Shown one piece after another: positions 15,643-24,115 of a DNA stretch of 38,902 nucleotides; the stretch's first letter is position 1, and each line of letters begins with the position of its first letter. The stretch comes from an uncultured Flavobacterium sp. (lineage in GTDB: Bacteria; Bacteroidota; Bacteroidia; Flavobacteriales; Flavobacteriaceae), in contig NZ_CAMLIX010000019.1 of NCBI RefSeq assembly GCF_946479975.1, forward strand, positions 1-38,902, written 5' to 3'. Below the pieces are notes generated by a model. The model was not told the origin of the DNA and searched no databases. It saw only the letters and a list, made by a program, of their open reading frames with translations. The position numbers and the translations under genes are program-made.

Positions 15643-17259
15643 ATGGCAAAATTTAAATTCAATAAAAAAATTGCAATTCCACTTCTATTACTTTTTCTAA
15701 TCGCTGTTTTTTTATTCTTTCCGATTAATACCAACGGAACTTTAGTACAAGAAAATCAAAAATTAGCCGAAGGAAAAAAAGCCTTCTTAGCTTCAAAACC
15801 ATTAGATTCTGTTTCGAGCAAAAAGCCGAACATCATTATTCTCCTTGCCGATGATTTAGGAAAATATGATATTTCGCTTTACGGCGGAAAATCGACTCCT
15901 ACTCCAAAAATTGATTCGCTTGCCGCTTCTGGAGTTACTTTTACAGACGGTTATGCATCGGCTGCGATTTGTTCGCCTTCACGCGCGGGGTTGATTACAG
16001 GACGATATCAAGAACGTTTTGGGCATGAATATCAGCCAGGTGATCGTTATCCGAAAAACAATTTAGAATATTACGCTTTTAAATATATCATGAATACCAA
16101 CAATTGGCGGTTAAACGATAAAATCGAATATCCAAATGATGAATCTATTAAGACTCAAGGATTACCAAAATCTGAAATCACATTTGCCGATTTAGCCAAA
16201 CGTCAAGGTTACGCCACTGGAATAATCGGAAAATGGCATTTGGGTCACAACAAAGGATTTTTTCCATTAGATCGCGGCTTCGATTATCATTACGGATTTT
16301 ATCAGGCTTTTTCGCTGTTTGCTCCTGAAGACAACAATCCAGATATTATCAACCACCATCATAAAGATTTTACCGATAAAATGATTTGGGGAAAAGGCCG
16401 TGTCGGAATCGGGCAAATTCGTCGAGACACCACCATCATTGATGAAAAAGCATATTTAACCGAAAAATTTGCAGAAGAAGCCGAAACTTTCATTGATAAA
16501 AATAAAAAAAAACCTTTCTTATTGTACATTCCGTTTAATGCGCCGCATACGCCATTTCAGGTTCGTAAGAAGTATTACGATCGTTTCCCGAATGTAAAAG
16601 ACGAAAACAAACGCGTTTATTTTGCTATGATCAGCGCTCTTGATGATGCTATTGGAAGAATCCGAGAGAAAGTCAAAAAAGAAGGTTTAGAAGAAAACAC
16701 TTTAATCATTTTTGCCAGCGATAATGGCGGTGCCGATTATACTTTTGCTACAACAAATGCGCCATTAAAAGGCGGTAAATTTTCTCATTTTGAAGGCGGT
16801 ATTAATGTTCCTTTTGCACTTTCGTGGAAGGGAAAAATCAAGCCTAATTCAGTTTATAAACAACCTGTAAGCACTTTAGATTTTTTCACGACAATCGCTT
16901 CTGCCATTCATTCTGATTTACCAAAAGACAGAATTTATGATGGTGTAGATTTAGTAGCAACAGTTAATGAAAATAAAGTCGCCCACAAAGATTTATACTG
17001 GCGCTCTGGCGATGCAAAAGCCATTAGAAGCGGTGATTGGAAATTAATCATCAGTGGAAAAACGCAAGAAAAATGGTTGTATAATCTAGCTTCGGATAAA
17101 TTTGAAAAAACAGATCTTTCATCTAAAAATCCAGAAAAAGTAAAACAATTGCAAACAGCTTTACAGACTTGGGAAAAGGGATTAATTAAACCGCTTTGGC
17201 CTAATTTAACCTATTATGAATTCGATTTTGGAAAACAGAAATACTTTGTTGATTTGTAA
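15643..17259 (+). CDS. Sulfatase B, formylglycine type (S1)
   Basis: The 538-residue protein has an N-terminal hydrophobic segment (residues about 9-27) without a clear cleavage site, so it may be membrane-anchored or secreted. Catalytic landmarks are all present: ILLADDLGKYD (D70, D71), CSPSRAGLITGR (C110 for formylglycine, R114), GKWHLGH (K197, H199), a His in FNAPHTPFQ, ASDNGG, and LKGGKFSHFEGG. It would remove sulfate from an ester in the periplasm. It lies in the run between the rhodanese/thioredoxin pair and the YeiH transporter. Substrate cannot be told from sequence. Confidence 0.92.
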   Translation: MAKFKFNKKIAIPLLLLFLIAVFLFFPINTNGTLVQENQKLAEGKKAFLASKPLDSVSSKKPNIIILLADDLGKYDISLYGGKSTPTPKIDSLAASGVTFTDGYASAAICSPSRAGLITGRYQERFGHEYQPGDRYPKNNLEYYAFKYIMNTNNWRLNDKIEYPNDESIKTQGLPKSEITFADLAKRQGYATGIIGKWHLGHNKGFFPLDRGFDYHYGFYQAFSLFAPEDNNPDIINHHHKDFTDKMIWGKGRVGIGQIRRDTTIIDEKAYLTEKFAEEAETFIDKNKKKPFLLYIPFNAPHTPFQVRKKYYDRFPNVKDENKRVYFAMISALDDAIGRIREKVKKEGLEENTLIIFASDNGGADYTFATTNAPLKGGKFSHFEGGINVPFALSWKGKIKPNSVYKQPVSTLDFFTTIASAIHSDLPKDRIYDGVDLVATVNENKVAHKDLYWRSGDAKAIRSGDWKLIISGKTQEKWLYNLASDKFEKTDLSSKNPEKVKQLQTALQTWEKGLIKPLWPNLTYYEFDFGKQKYFVDL

Positions 17260-17292
17260 AAAAGCTTAACCTAATTAAATCAAAATCAATTG

Positions 17293-17312
17293 CCTCCAGC
17301 GTTAACTGGAGG
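17293..17312. repeat. Short hairpin between sulfatase B and yeiH-like gene
   Basis: cctccag (17293-17299) and ctggagg (17306-17312) flank cgttaa. No U-run follows, so readthrough into the transporter gene is likely. Confidence 0.55.
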
Positions 17313-17341
17313 TAATAAGAAATAAACACTTTAAATAAAAA

Positions 17342-18604
17342 ATGTCAACCTCAACCAAACAATTTAATCTTCACGAAGACTGGACAGTCGTTATTCTTGG
17401 GTTCCTGATTATAGGAATTTCACTTTTTCTATATCTTCCTGATGTACCTTTTTTTAAATGGACAAACGAAACAGATTTACTAAGGAATATATTCAATTTT
17501 GAAAACCTGAAAATTATTGGTTTTCAATTTTTATATTTTCTTTTAATTGGAAGTTTTGGAGCTTTTTTAGTCGGAAAATCGATCAAAAATTTCATCCTTG
17601 GATTTCCTATAATTTATGTTTTAACAGTTCTTGCTTTAATTATTGCCGGAAATTCTGAAGTAAAAGCGCTTAATCTAGAAGCTGTCATTTTCAGTTTAGC
17701 CATCGGATTACTTATTGGCAATTTCTTTAAACTTCCAGAATGGTTTCGATCTGCTTTATCAACCGAATTATTTGTAAAGATCGGATTGGTTTTATTGGGA
17801 ACCAGTGTAATTTTCTCCGATATTTTGAAAGCAGGCTCATTAGGTTTAATTCAAGCTTTAATAGTAGTTTTATCGGTGTGGTATTTTGCTTTTTGGCTTT
17901 GCAAGAAATTAAAAGTCGACGATGAATTGACTATGATGATTTCAAGCGCAGTGTCTATCTGTGGTGTCTCTGCTGCGATTGCAACATCTGGAGCCATAAA
18001 AGGGGATTCTAAAAAATTGTCGTACGTAATCTCGATGGTTTTGGTTACTGCCATTCCAATGATGATTTTCATGCCCATTATAGCAAGCCATTTTAATTTT
18101 CCTGAAGAAGTTACAGGAGCTTGGCTTTGGGGAAGCATTGATACTTCAGGAGCTGTTGTTGCTTCTGGAACTTTGGTCGGCGAAACAGCTTTAAAAATTA
18201 GTACCATAGTAAAATTTTCTCAAAATGTTTTACTGGGTTTAGCAGCATTTGCAATTTCAGTTTATTGGACCTACACACATAATCAGTCTTCAGAAGTTCA
18301 AAATTCTAAACCAACTCTTAGTGTCATATGGGAACGTTTCCCAAAATTTGTCCTCGGATTTATTGGTGCTTCGATCGTTTTTTCTTTTTTCGTTTTACCA
18401 GAAACACGCGATACAGTCAAAGAAAGTTTAAAAAATCTACAAGGACTTTGGTTTGCCTTGGCCTTTACTAGTATTGGTTTAGAAACGAATTTTAAAGATC
18501 TACTTCAAAATAATAGTCGAAAACCTCTTATTGCATTTCTCGCGGCACAATTCTTTAATATCATTATTACATTGATTATTGCTTTTTTGCTGTTTAATCC
18601 TTGA
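17342..18604 (+). CDS. YeiH-type putative sulfate exporter family membrane protein
   Basis: The 420-residue protein has roughly ten or more hydrophobic helices and the hallmark stretches of the YeiH/UPF0324 family: ALSTELFVKIGLVLLGTSVIF, VSICGVSAAIATSGAI, WGSIDTSGAVVASGTLVG and FTSIGLETNFKDLL. The family is called a putative sulfate exporter in databases; direct evidence for the substrate is limited. Here it follows two sulfatases, so export of released sulfate, or handling of another small sulfur compound, makes sense. It is the last gene before a hairpin and the leader of the second locus. Confidence 0.88.
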   Translation: MSTSTKQFNLHEDWTVVILGFLIIGISLFLYLPDVPFFKWTNETDLLRNIFNFENLKIIGFQFLYFLLIGSFGAFLVGKSIKNFILGFPIIYVLTVLALIIAGNSEVKALNLEAVIFSLAIGLLIGNFFKLPEWFRSALSTELFVKIGLVLLGTSVIFSDILKAGSLGLIQALIVVLSVWYFAFWLCKKLKVDDELTMMISSAVSICGVSAAIATSGAIKGDSKKLSYVISMVLVTAIPMMIFMPIIASHFNFPEEVTGAWLWGSIDTSGAVVASGTLVGETALKISTIVKFSQNVLLGLAAFAISVYWTYTHNQSSEVQNSKPTLSVIWERFPKFVLGFIGASIVFSFFVLPETRDTVKESLKNLQGLWFALAFTSIGLETNFKDLLQNNSRKPLIAFLAAQFFNIIITLIIAFLLFNP

Positions 18605-18692
18605 AAAATAAAATAAATTATCAAGATTTTTTTTGAATTGTTTCCAGCGTTAACTTAACAAGATTTTGCCTCAGAATATAGTTTTACAGCTG

Positions 18693-18735
18693 AACCCGAC
18701 AGGTTTTAAAAACCTGTCGGGTTTTCTTTTTATTC
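18693..18735 (+). terminator. Strong hairpin followed by T-rich run after locus 1
   Basis: aacccgacaggtttt (18693-18707) pairs with its exact reverse complement at 18709-18723, followed by ttctttttattc. It could end the first sulfatase locus transcript, though the same sequence style also occurs as a dispersed repeat and it lies 89 nt past the stop codon. Confidence 0.6.
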
Positions 18736-18906
18736 AATTTGTAAACACCAAAAAGCAAGTAAAAACTGTATAAAGAATATATTTTTAAATTTTCTTCTTA
18801 ATTCATTCATTTCAAAACAAAATACTAATTATCAACAACTTAAAAATTAAAAACCTACACACAAGCTATTCCACGCTCGCAAAATCTCAAAAAAATTAAA
18901 TATTCT

Positions 18907-18960
18907 TTTGGTTTTCATTATAATAAAATTAACTTTGTCTATAGGATTAGTAGAGTTTAA
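18907..18960 (+). promoter_or_regulatory. Promoter and conserved initial transcribed region of SusCD-sulfatase locus 2
   Basis: TTTG (18907-18910), a 19-nt spacer and TAACTTTG (18930-18937) repeat the geometry of the first locus. The block 18925-18960 is identical to 6202-6237. The shared sequence downstream of the -7 box suggests a common regulator or RNA element for both loci. Confidence 0.75.
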
Positions 18961-18977
18961 TAATAAAGAACTGCATT

Positions 18978-19064
18978 TTGAAAACAACAGCTTACACATC
19001 GCAATACATTCTTCTTGAAAAAATCACGTATAACTCTCTCTGTTATATGTGCATCTGCTCTTAA
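18978..19064 (+). CDS. Cys-rich leader peptide uORF1, copy 2 (28 aa, TTG start)
   Basis: A 28-codon ORF in the same position as 6268-6354, with start TTG aligned to GTG. It reads KTTAYTSQYIL near the start and TYNSLCYMCICS at the end. C22, C25 and C27 align with copy 1, and length and stop position are the same. Residues 5-9 and 13-16 differ strongly while the Cys-rich tail is kept, which argues for selection on the tail. The rare start codon hints at weak or conditional translation. Confidence 0.55.
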   Translation: MKTTAYTSQYILLEKITYNSLCYMCICS

Positions 19065-19218
19065 AACTAATTATTTATTTTCATTTTCTCTTCGGAAATA
19101 AACTCTTAAACTCAATTCAAATTGACAAAAACAACTAATGTTCTCATGACATTAAATGAGTAAATATGTCAAAACTATAATAACTAAAAAAAAAGCTATA
19201 ACTAAAACAAGAACCAAA

Positions 19219-19251
19219 ATGAAAATCATGCACTGCCCTATCCTTTCATAG
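19219..19251 (+). CDS. Leader peptide uORF2, copy 2 (MKIMHCPILS)
   Basis: ATG-initiated 10-codon ORF ending TAG, seven bases before the conserved ccatttc stem, exactly as in copy 1. Only one Cys codon is present, against three in a row in copy 1, so the two leaders may differ in sensitivity. Confidence 0.45.
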   Translation: MKIMHCPILS

Positions 19252-19257
19252 TAAAAA

Positions 19258-19339
19258 CCATTTCTGCGGCAACGGAAATGGCAAGACTCAAAGAACATTT
19301 ATCATTATAAAAAGCCTTCGGGAATTGAAAAATCAATTC
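19258..19339 (+). promoter_or_regulatory. Conserved leader hairpin plus second stem upstream of susC2
   Basis: Stem ccatttctg (19258-19266), loop cggcaa, and cggaaatgg (19273-19281). Compared with copy 1 one pair changes to a wobble but the stem survives. The 3' flank aaagaacatttatca is shared. A second short stem, gaattga/tcaattc, lies at 19322-19339, 36 nt before the susC ATG. No U-run follows. Confidence 0.6.
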
Positions 19340-19374
19340 TTCGTATCGCTTTATTATTTAAATCCAAAAAAGTA

Positions 19375-22300
19375 ATGAACAAGCAATTACATGCCTTTTT
19401 GTGGCTTTTTGTATTCTTAATTTCGATTACAATACAGGCCCAAAACACAAAACCTTTAATTAATTCGACCTTAAACGGTACTATTACCGACCAAGTTACC
19501 AATCAGCCAATTCCTGGAGTTACCGTTCAAATCAAAGGAACAACGCACGCTGCCGTAACTGATCTTGACGGAAAATTCTATTTCCAAACTGGACAAATAT
19601 TCCCTTATACTTTAGTTGTAAGTTATATGGGATATATCACCACAGAACATATCGCAACAAAAGATTTTGTTCAAATTTCTTTAAAAGAAGATGTCAAAGA
19701 ATTAAATGAAATTGTCATCATTGGATACGGAAGCACTTCTAAAAAAGACTACACTGGAGCTGCAGAAACTGTCGCTCAAATGTCATTAAAAGCTACACAA
19801 AAAACACTTGAAAGTTCGCTTCAAGGATCTGTTGCGGGTGTTAACGTAACGCAGACTTCAGGTCAGCCGGGCGCAGGAATGAGTATTCGTATTCGTGGTG
19901 GAAGTTCGATTCAAGGAGGAAATGAACCCTTATATGTTATTGACGGATTTCCTTTATACAATTCAGATGTGACTTCTGGCGTTTTGAGTGGTACACCGAC
20001 TAATCCGCTTTCGACAATAAATCCCGCAGATATAGAATCGATTACGGTTTTAAAAGATGCATCATCAACGGCAATTTATGGTTCAAGAGGCGCAAACGGA
20101 GTGGTAATTATAACAACCAAAAAAGGTTCAAACGCTGCTCCAACTGTTAATTATGATTTTACAATTGGCCAGCAGGAAGTCCGCAAAAAAATTGATCTTC
20201 TAGATGCGCAAGGTTTTTCTCGATTGAGAAACGCTGCTTTATATGATTCTAATCCATCAGGAGGTACAAATCAATATTTGAGTGATGCACAGATTGCCCA
20301 GCTAGGAAAAGGAACTGATTGGCAGGATGCCGCTTTCCAAAAAGGAATAACGCAAAATCATCAATTGAGTATTTCAGGCGGTAATAATCAGACAAAATAT
20401 GCCGTTTCTGGAAACTATTATAATCAAGAAGGAATTATTAAAAACACTGGTTTTGAGCGTTTCAGCGGACGCGTAAATTTAAGTTCAAAATTAAGCAGTA
20501 AAGCACGATTTGGATTAAACTTAACGATTGCAGAAACCAAATCGAAAGTTGCGCCTTCTGGTTTAATAACGGCATTAATAAGTATGCCTCCAACTGCAAC
20601 GATTTATGAGCCAGACGGAAGTTATACGCTTAGAAATCCTTTCGAAAACATTTTTGCTAATCCAATTGCGACTTTAAACGAACGTAAAAATCAATCGATC
20701 AACGATCGTATTTTAGGAACTGTTTACGGGGAATATGACATACTAAAAAATCTAGTTTTTAAAGTTTCTTTTGGAACTGATATGATTTTCAACAAAGAAA
20801 AAAGTTATCTGCCATCAACTATTTATGAAGGTTCGATTACAAATGGCGAAGGAAAAATTGGAAATGCCGAATCTAGAAGCTGGTTAAACGAAAATACTTT
20901 AACGTATACAAAGGTTTTTGGCGGCAAACATAACTTGAATGTTTTAGCAGGTTATACACAGCAAAGTGCCACAAGAGAATACAACAACGCGGGTTCACAG
21001 CAATATGTAAACGATATTACTTCCTACTATAGTTTACAAAGTGGAAATATTGCTTTAATGCCGTCTTCTGGCGAAAGTACGTGGGCGTTAAACTCGTATT
21101 TATCAAGAGTAAATTACAATTTTGATTCTAAATATTTCTTAACTGGAAGTATTAGAGCCGATGGTTCTTCTCGATTTGGAAAAGACAATAAATGGGGGTA
21201 TTTCCCTTCTGTCGCTGCTGCCTGGCAGATCAGCAACGAAGATTTTTTTACTCCTGTAAAAGACGTTATCAACAGTTTGAAATTTAGAACAAGCTGGGGT
21301 GCAACTGGAAATCAAGAAATTGGAGAATATCAATCTTTATCAACTTTGACAAGTGTAAAATACCTTTTTGGAGATCAAATTTATACTGGTTTTACGCCTA
21401 CGCGAATATCAAACAGCAATCTAGGATGGGAATTAACGAACCAGTTTGATGCTGGTGTTGACGTTGGTTTTTTCAATGATAAATTAAATTTAACTGTTGA
21501 TTTATATCGCAAAACAACTAAAAATTTATTGTTAGATGTACAGCTTCCATACACAACTGGATTTACGTCTTCTTTACAAAATTTTGGTTCTGTTCAAAAT
21601 CAAGGAATTGAACTTGGTTTGAATGCTTCTCTAGGAAATACTGCTTTTTCTTGGACATCAAATTTCAATATTGCATTCAACCGAAACAAAATTATTGCTT
21701 TAGGAAATGGAGCTGAATTTTACACTTTTGGAAATTATATTTTGAAAGTTGGACAATCTCTGGGAACTTTCTACGGAGCGGTTACAGACGGAATTCTGCA
21801 AACCAATGAAGTTGCAGCAAAAGGAGTTTACACAGGAAATGCCGCGCCAAAAGCTGGAGATCGTTTGTATAAAGATATCAACGGAGACGGAGCTTTTACA
21901 ACTGCCGCAGATAGAACAAGTATTGGCGACGCACAGCCCGATTTTGTTTTCGGATTCTCTAATAATTTTACTTACAGAGGTTTTGAATTGGCTGTTTTAG
22001 TAAATGGTTCTGTTGGAAATAAAATCCTGAACGGAAACTTACAAGCTTTAGAATTGTATAATGGACAGCAAAATGCTTCGACCTCAGCTCTTGATGCCTG
22101 GACCCCAACAAATCCGAGCACTACAACGCCAAGAGCAAAATTGGATCCTGCACCGGTTTTCTCTAACCGATTTGTAGAAGATGGCTCTTTCGTGAGAGTA
22201 AAAAACATCACTTTGAGTTACAATCTGCCTAAAAAATTATCAGAAAAATTAAGCTTAACATCAGTGAAATTCCGTGTCATTGGAGAAAATTTATTGACTT

Positions 22301-22422
22301 GGACGAAATATTCTGGCTTTGATCCTGAAGTAACCAACGGAACCACAATTTCTCCAGGAACAGATACCGGAATTTATCCTTCATCAAAAACAATTTCAGG
22401 CGGATTAAGCGTAACCTTCTAA
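19375..22422 (+). CDS. SusC/RagA family TonB-dependent outer membrane transporter 2
   Basis: The 1015-residue protein parallels the first SusC: signal peptide to about IQAQ (residue 23), carboxypeptidase-regulatory-like domain (NGTITDQVTNQPIPGVTVQI), ELNEIVIIGYGSTSKKDYTGA, plug with SIRIRGGSSIQGGNEPLYVIDG and STAIYGSRGANGVVIITTKKG, and a barrel ending GLSVTF. It pairs with the SusD 10 nt downstream. The N-terminal third is very similar to SusC1 (KGTTHxxVTD, GKFYFQTGQ), so the loci probably arose by duplication and then diverged in the ligand-facing barrel. Confidence 0.95.
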   Translation: MNKQLHAFLWLFVFLISITIQAQNTKPLINSTLNGTITDQVTNQPIPGVTVQIKGTTHAAVTDLDGKFYFQTGQIFPYTLVVSYMGYITTEHIATKDFVQISLKEDVKELNEIVIIGYGSTSKKDYTGAAETVAQMSLKATQKTLESSLQGSVAGVNVTQTSGQPGAGMSIRIRGGSSIQGGNEPLYVIDGFPLYNSDVTSGVLSGTPTNPLSTINPADIESITVLKDASSTAIYGSRGANGVVIITTKKGSNAAPTVNYDFTIGQQEVRKKIDLLDAQGFSRLRNAALYDSNPSGGTNQYLSDAQIAQLGKGTDWQDAAFQKGITQNHQLSISGGNNQTKYAVSGNYYNQEGIIKNTGFERFSGRVNLSSKLSSKARFGLNLTIAETKSKVAPSGLITALISMPPTATIYEPDGSYTLRNPFENIFANPIATLNERKNQSINDRILGTVYGEYDILKNLVFKVSFGTDMIFNKEKSYLPSTIYEGSITNGEGKIGNAESRSWLNENTLTYTKVFGGKHNLNVLAGYTQQSATREYNNAGSQQYVNDITSYYSLQSGNIALMPSSGESTWALNSYLSRVNYNFDSKYFLTGSIRADGSSRFGKDNKWGYFPSVAAAWQISNEDFFTPVKDVINSLKFRTSWGATGNQEIGEYQSLSTLTSVKYLFGDQIYTGFTPTRISNSNLGWELTNQFDAGVDVGFFNDKLNLTVDLYRKTTKNLLLDVQLPYTTGFTSSLQNFGSVQNQGIELGLNASLGNTAFSWTSNFNIAFNRNKIIALGNGAEFYTFGNYILKVGQSLGTFYGAVTDGILQTNEVAAKGVYTGNAAPKAGDRLYKDINGDGAFTTAADRTSIGDAQPDFVFGFSNNFTYRGFELAVLVNGSVGNKILNGNLQALELYNGQQNASTSALDAWTPTNPSTTTPRAKLDPAPVFSNRFVEDGSFVRVKNITLSYNLPKKLSEKLSLTSVKFRVIGENLLTWTKYSGFDPEVTNGTTISPGTDTGIYPSSKTISGGLSVTF

Positions 22423-22432
22423 AAGATTTATC

Positions 22433-23881
22433 ATGAAAAATACCATTATATTCAGTTTAGCAGTTCTCTTTTTAGTAAGTGCCTGCAATCCTTTGGACGA
22501 AGATCCAAAAGCTTTTATCTCGTCCAACAATTTTTATAAAACTACCGAAGATGCAGATGCAGCAGTTATTGCGATTCATAACGCTATAAACAGTTCTACA
22601 CATACACTTTACAATCGATTGATTCAGATTGCAACCGAAATGGCAACAGACGATTACGAAGCTGGACCAAGAGCTAGAAATGCGCATGTTAGAGCATTAT
22701 CAAACCTTACACATGATGCCTCAAACGACCGTATGATCGAATTATGGAGACAAAGTTATGACGGGATTAATAGAGCAAATGTGGCGATTGATAACATCAC
22801 GAAAAATCCAAATCTTACTACTCAGAAAGACAAAGATTTGATTAATGAAGCGAAGTTTTTAAGAGCACTTTTATATTTCAATCTAGTAAGATGGTTTGGC
22901 GACGTTCCGCTGGTTTTGCACGAAACGACGGTTTTAACGCCAGAAGCTATCAATGTAAGTAATACGCCAGAAGCAGCAGTTTACGCCCAAATCGAAACCG
23001 ATTTAATTGATGCAGAAGCACTTCCGGTTGTACAGCAAAATAAAGGCCGTGTCACTGCGGGAGCTGCAAAAAGTATTTTGGCTAAAGTGTATTTAACCGA
23101 AAAGAAATGGCAGAAAGCGGCAGAAAAAAGTAAAGAAATCATTGACAGCAAGGTTTATGATTTGTTCGATAATTATGCAGATGTTTTTAATGTAGCAACC
23201 AAAAACGGAAAAGAACATATTTTCTCGGCACAATTTAAAGGTTTAACAAACTGGAACGGAAATATGCTGGCTTCTACAGCTGCGCCAACTTCTGTTCCTG
23301 GAATTGCAGGAGATCAAGCCGATGCTTTACATAAAGAAGGCGGTCTTTTTGAAGCTTTCGCTGAAACAGACAAAAGAAAATACATCACTTTTGCAGTAGA
23401 ATTCGTGAGTCCGACCGATGGAAAAACGTATAAAGTTACGCCTCATTTCAATAAATATTTTGATCCTGCAGTGCCAGCTTCGCCTGGACAATCTTCTAAA
23501 AATACGCCAATTGTAAGATTTGCTGAAGTATTATTGATCTATGCTGAAGCTGTAAACGAACAAAATGGAGGGCCAACTGTTGAAGCTTACGCCGCTGTTG
23601 ACCGCGTACGTACAAGAGCCGGAGTGGCACTTTTGGCAGCCACTTCTCCAGCTTTAAGTCAAGACGCTTTTAGAGAAGTTGTTTTTGAAGAAAGAAGAAA
23701 GGAACTGACCTATGAATATCAGCGCTGGTTTGATTTGGCTAGAAGAGGTCCAGATTATTTTGTAGCAAAATTAAAAGCAGCAGGAAAAACCAACGCACAG
23801 CCAAAACACGTTCACTTCCCGATTCCGCAGAGAGAATTGGATTTGAATCCGAATTTGAAACAAGTTCCAGCTTGGCGCTAA
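22433..23881 (+). CDS. SusD/RagB family nutrient-binding outer membrane lipoprotein 2
   Basis: The 482-residue lipoprotein has signal LFLVSAC with the anchored Cys at about 18, followed by an acidic NPLDEDP stretch like Bacteroidota surface-export signals. SusD landmarks are NNFYKTTEDADAAVIAIHNAI, LWRQSYDGINRANVAIDNI, NEAKFLRALLYFNLVRWFGDVP, AEVLLIYAEAVNEQ and EERRKELTYEYQRWFDLARRG. It is the surface partner of SusC2. It shares more of its framework with the first SusD than expected by family alone, supporting locus duplication. Confidence 0.95.
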   Translation: MKNTIIFSLAVLFLVSACNPLDEDPKAFISSNNFYKTTEDADAAVIAIHNAINSSTHTLYNRLIQIATEMATDDYEAGPRARNAHVRALSNLTHDASNDRMIELWRQSYDGINRANVAIDNITKNPNLTTQKDKDLINEAKFLRALLYFNLVRWFGDVPLVLHETTVLTPEAINVSNTPEAAVYAQIETDLIDAEALPVVQQNKGRVTAGAAKSILAKVYLTEKKWQKAAEKSKEIIDSKVYDLFDNYADVFNVATKNGKEHIFSAQFKGLTNWNGNMLASTAAPTSVPGIAGDQADALHKEGGLFEAFAETDKRKYITFAVEFVSPTDGKTYKVTPHFNKYFDPAVPASPGQSSKNTPIVRFAEVLLIYAEAVNEQNGGPTVEAYAAVDRVRTRAGVALLAATSPALSQDAFREVVFEERRKELTYEYQRWFDLARRGPDYFVAKLKAAGKTNAQPKHVHFPIPQRELDLNPNLKQVPAWR

Positions 23882-23889
23882 ATTATTAT

Positions 23890-24069
23890 TAAACACATAG
23901 ATGTATAGTGAAATTAATCAGTGTTCATCTGCTCTAATCCTTTTAAATCTGCGTGAAAAAATCTATGCGCAAAAAGTATTTCACGCAGATTTAAAAAAGA
24001 TTTCGGCAGATTAAAATAGATTTTACAATTATTCAAAATCTATCCCGAAGCGTGGGGATTATATGTTTA
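23890..24069. repeat. Hairpin repeat between susD2 and sulfatase C
   Basis: The gap opens with taaacacatag (23890-23900) as in the other 'aaacacatag' elements and ends with a weak partner (atatgttta, 24061-24069). Inside is a perfect 16-nt inverted repeat, ttaaatctgcgtgaaa (23943-23958) and its complement (23979-23994). It appears to be a composite or decayed member of the same intergenic repeat class. Confidence 0.7.
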
Positions 24070-24115
24070 AAAATTTTTGACTAATTAAAATATACTAACA
24101 GTAAATTATAAAAAA

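Noticed and set aside
18693..18723. Hairpin only as a dispersed repeat, not a terminator
   Set aside because: The following T-rich stretch and position after the last gene of locus 1 fit termination, so it was kept as a terminator with moderate confidence.
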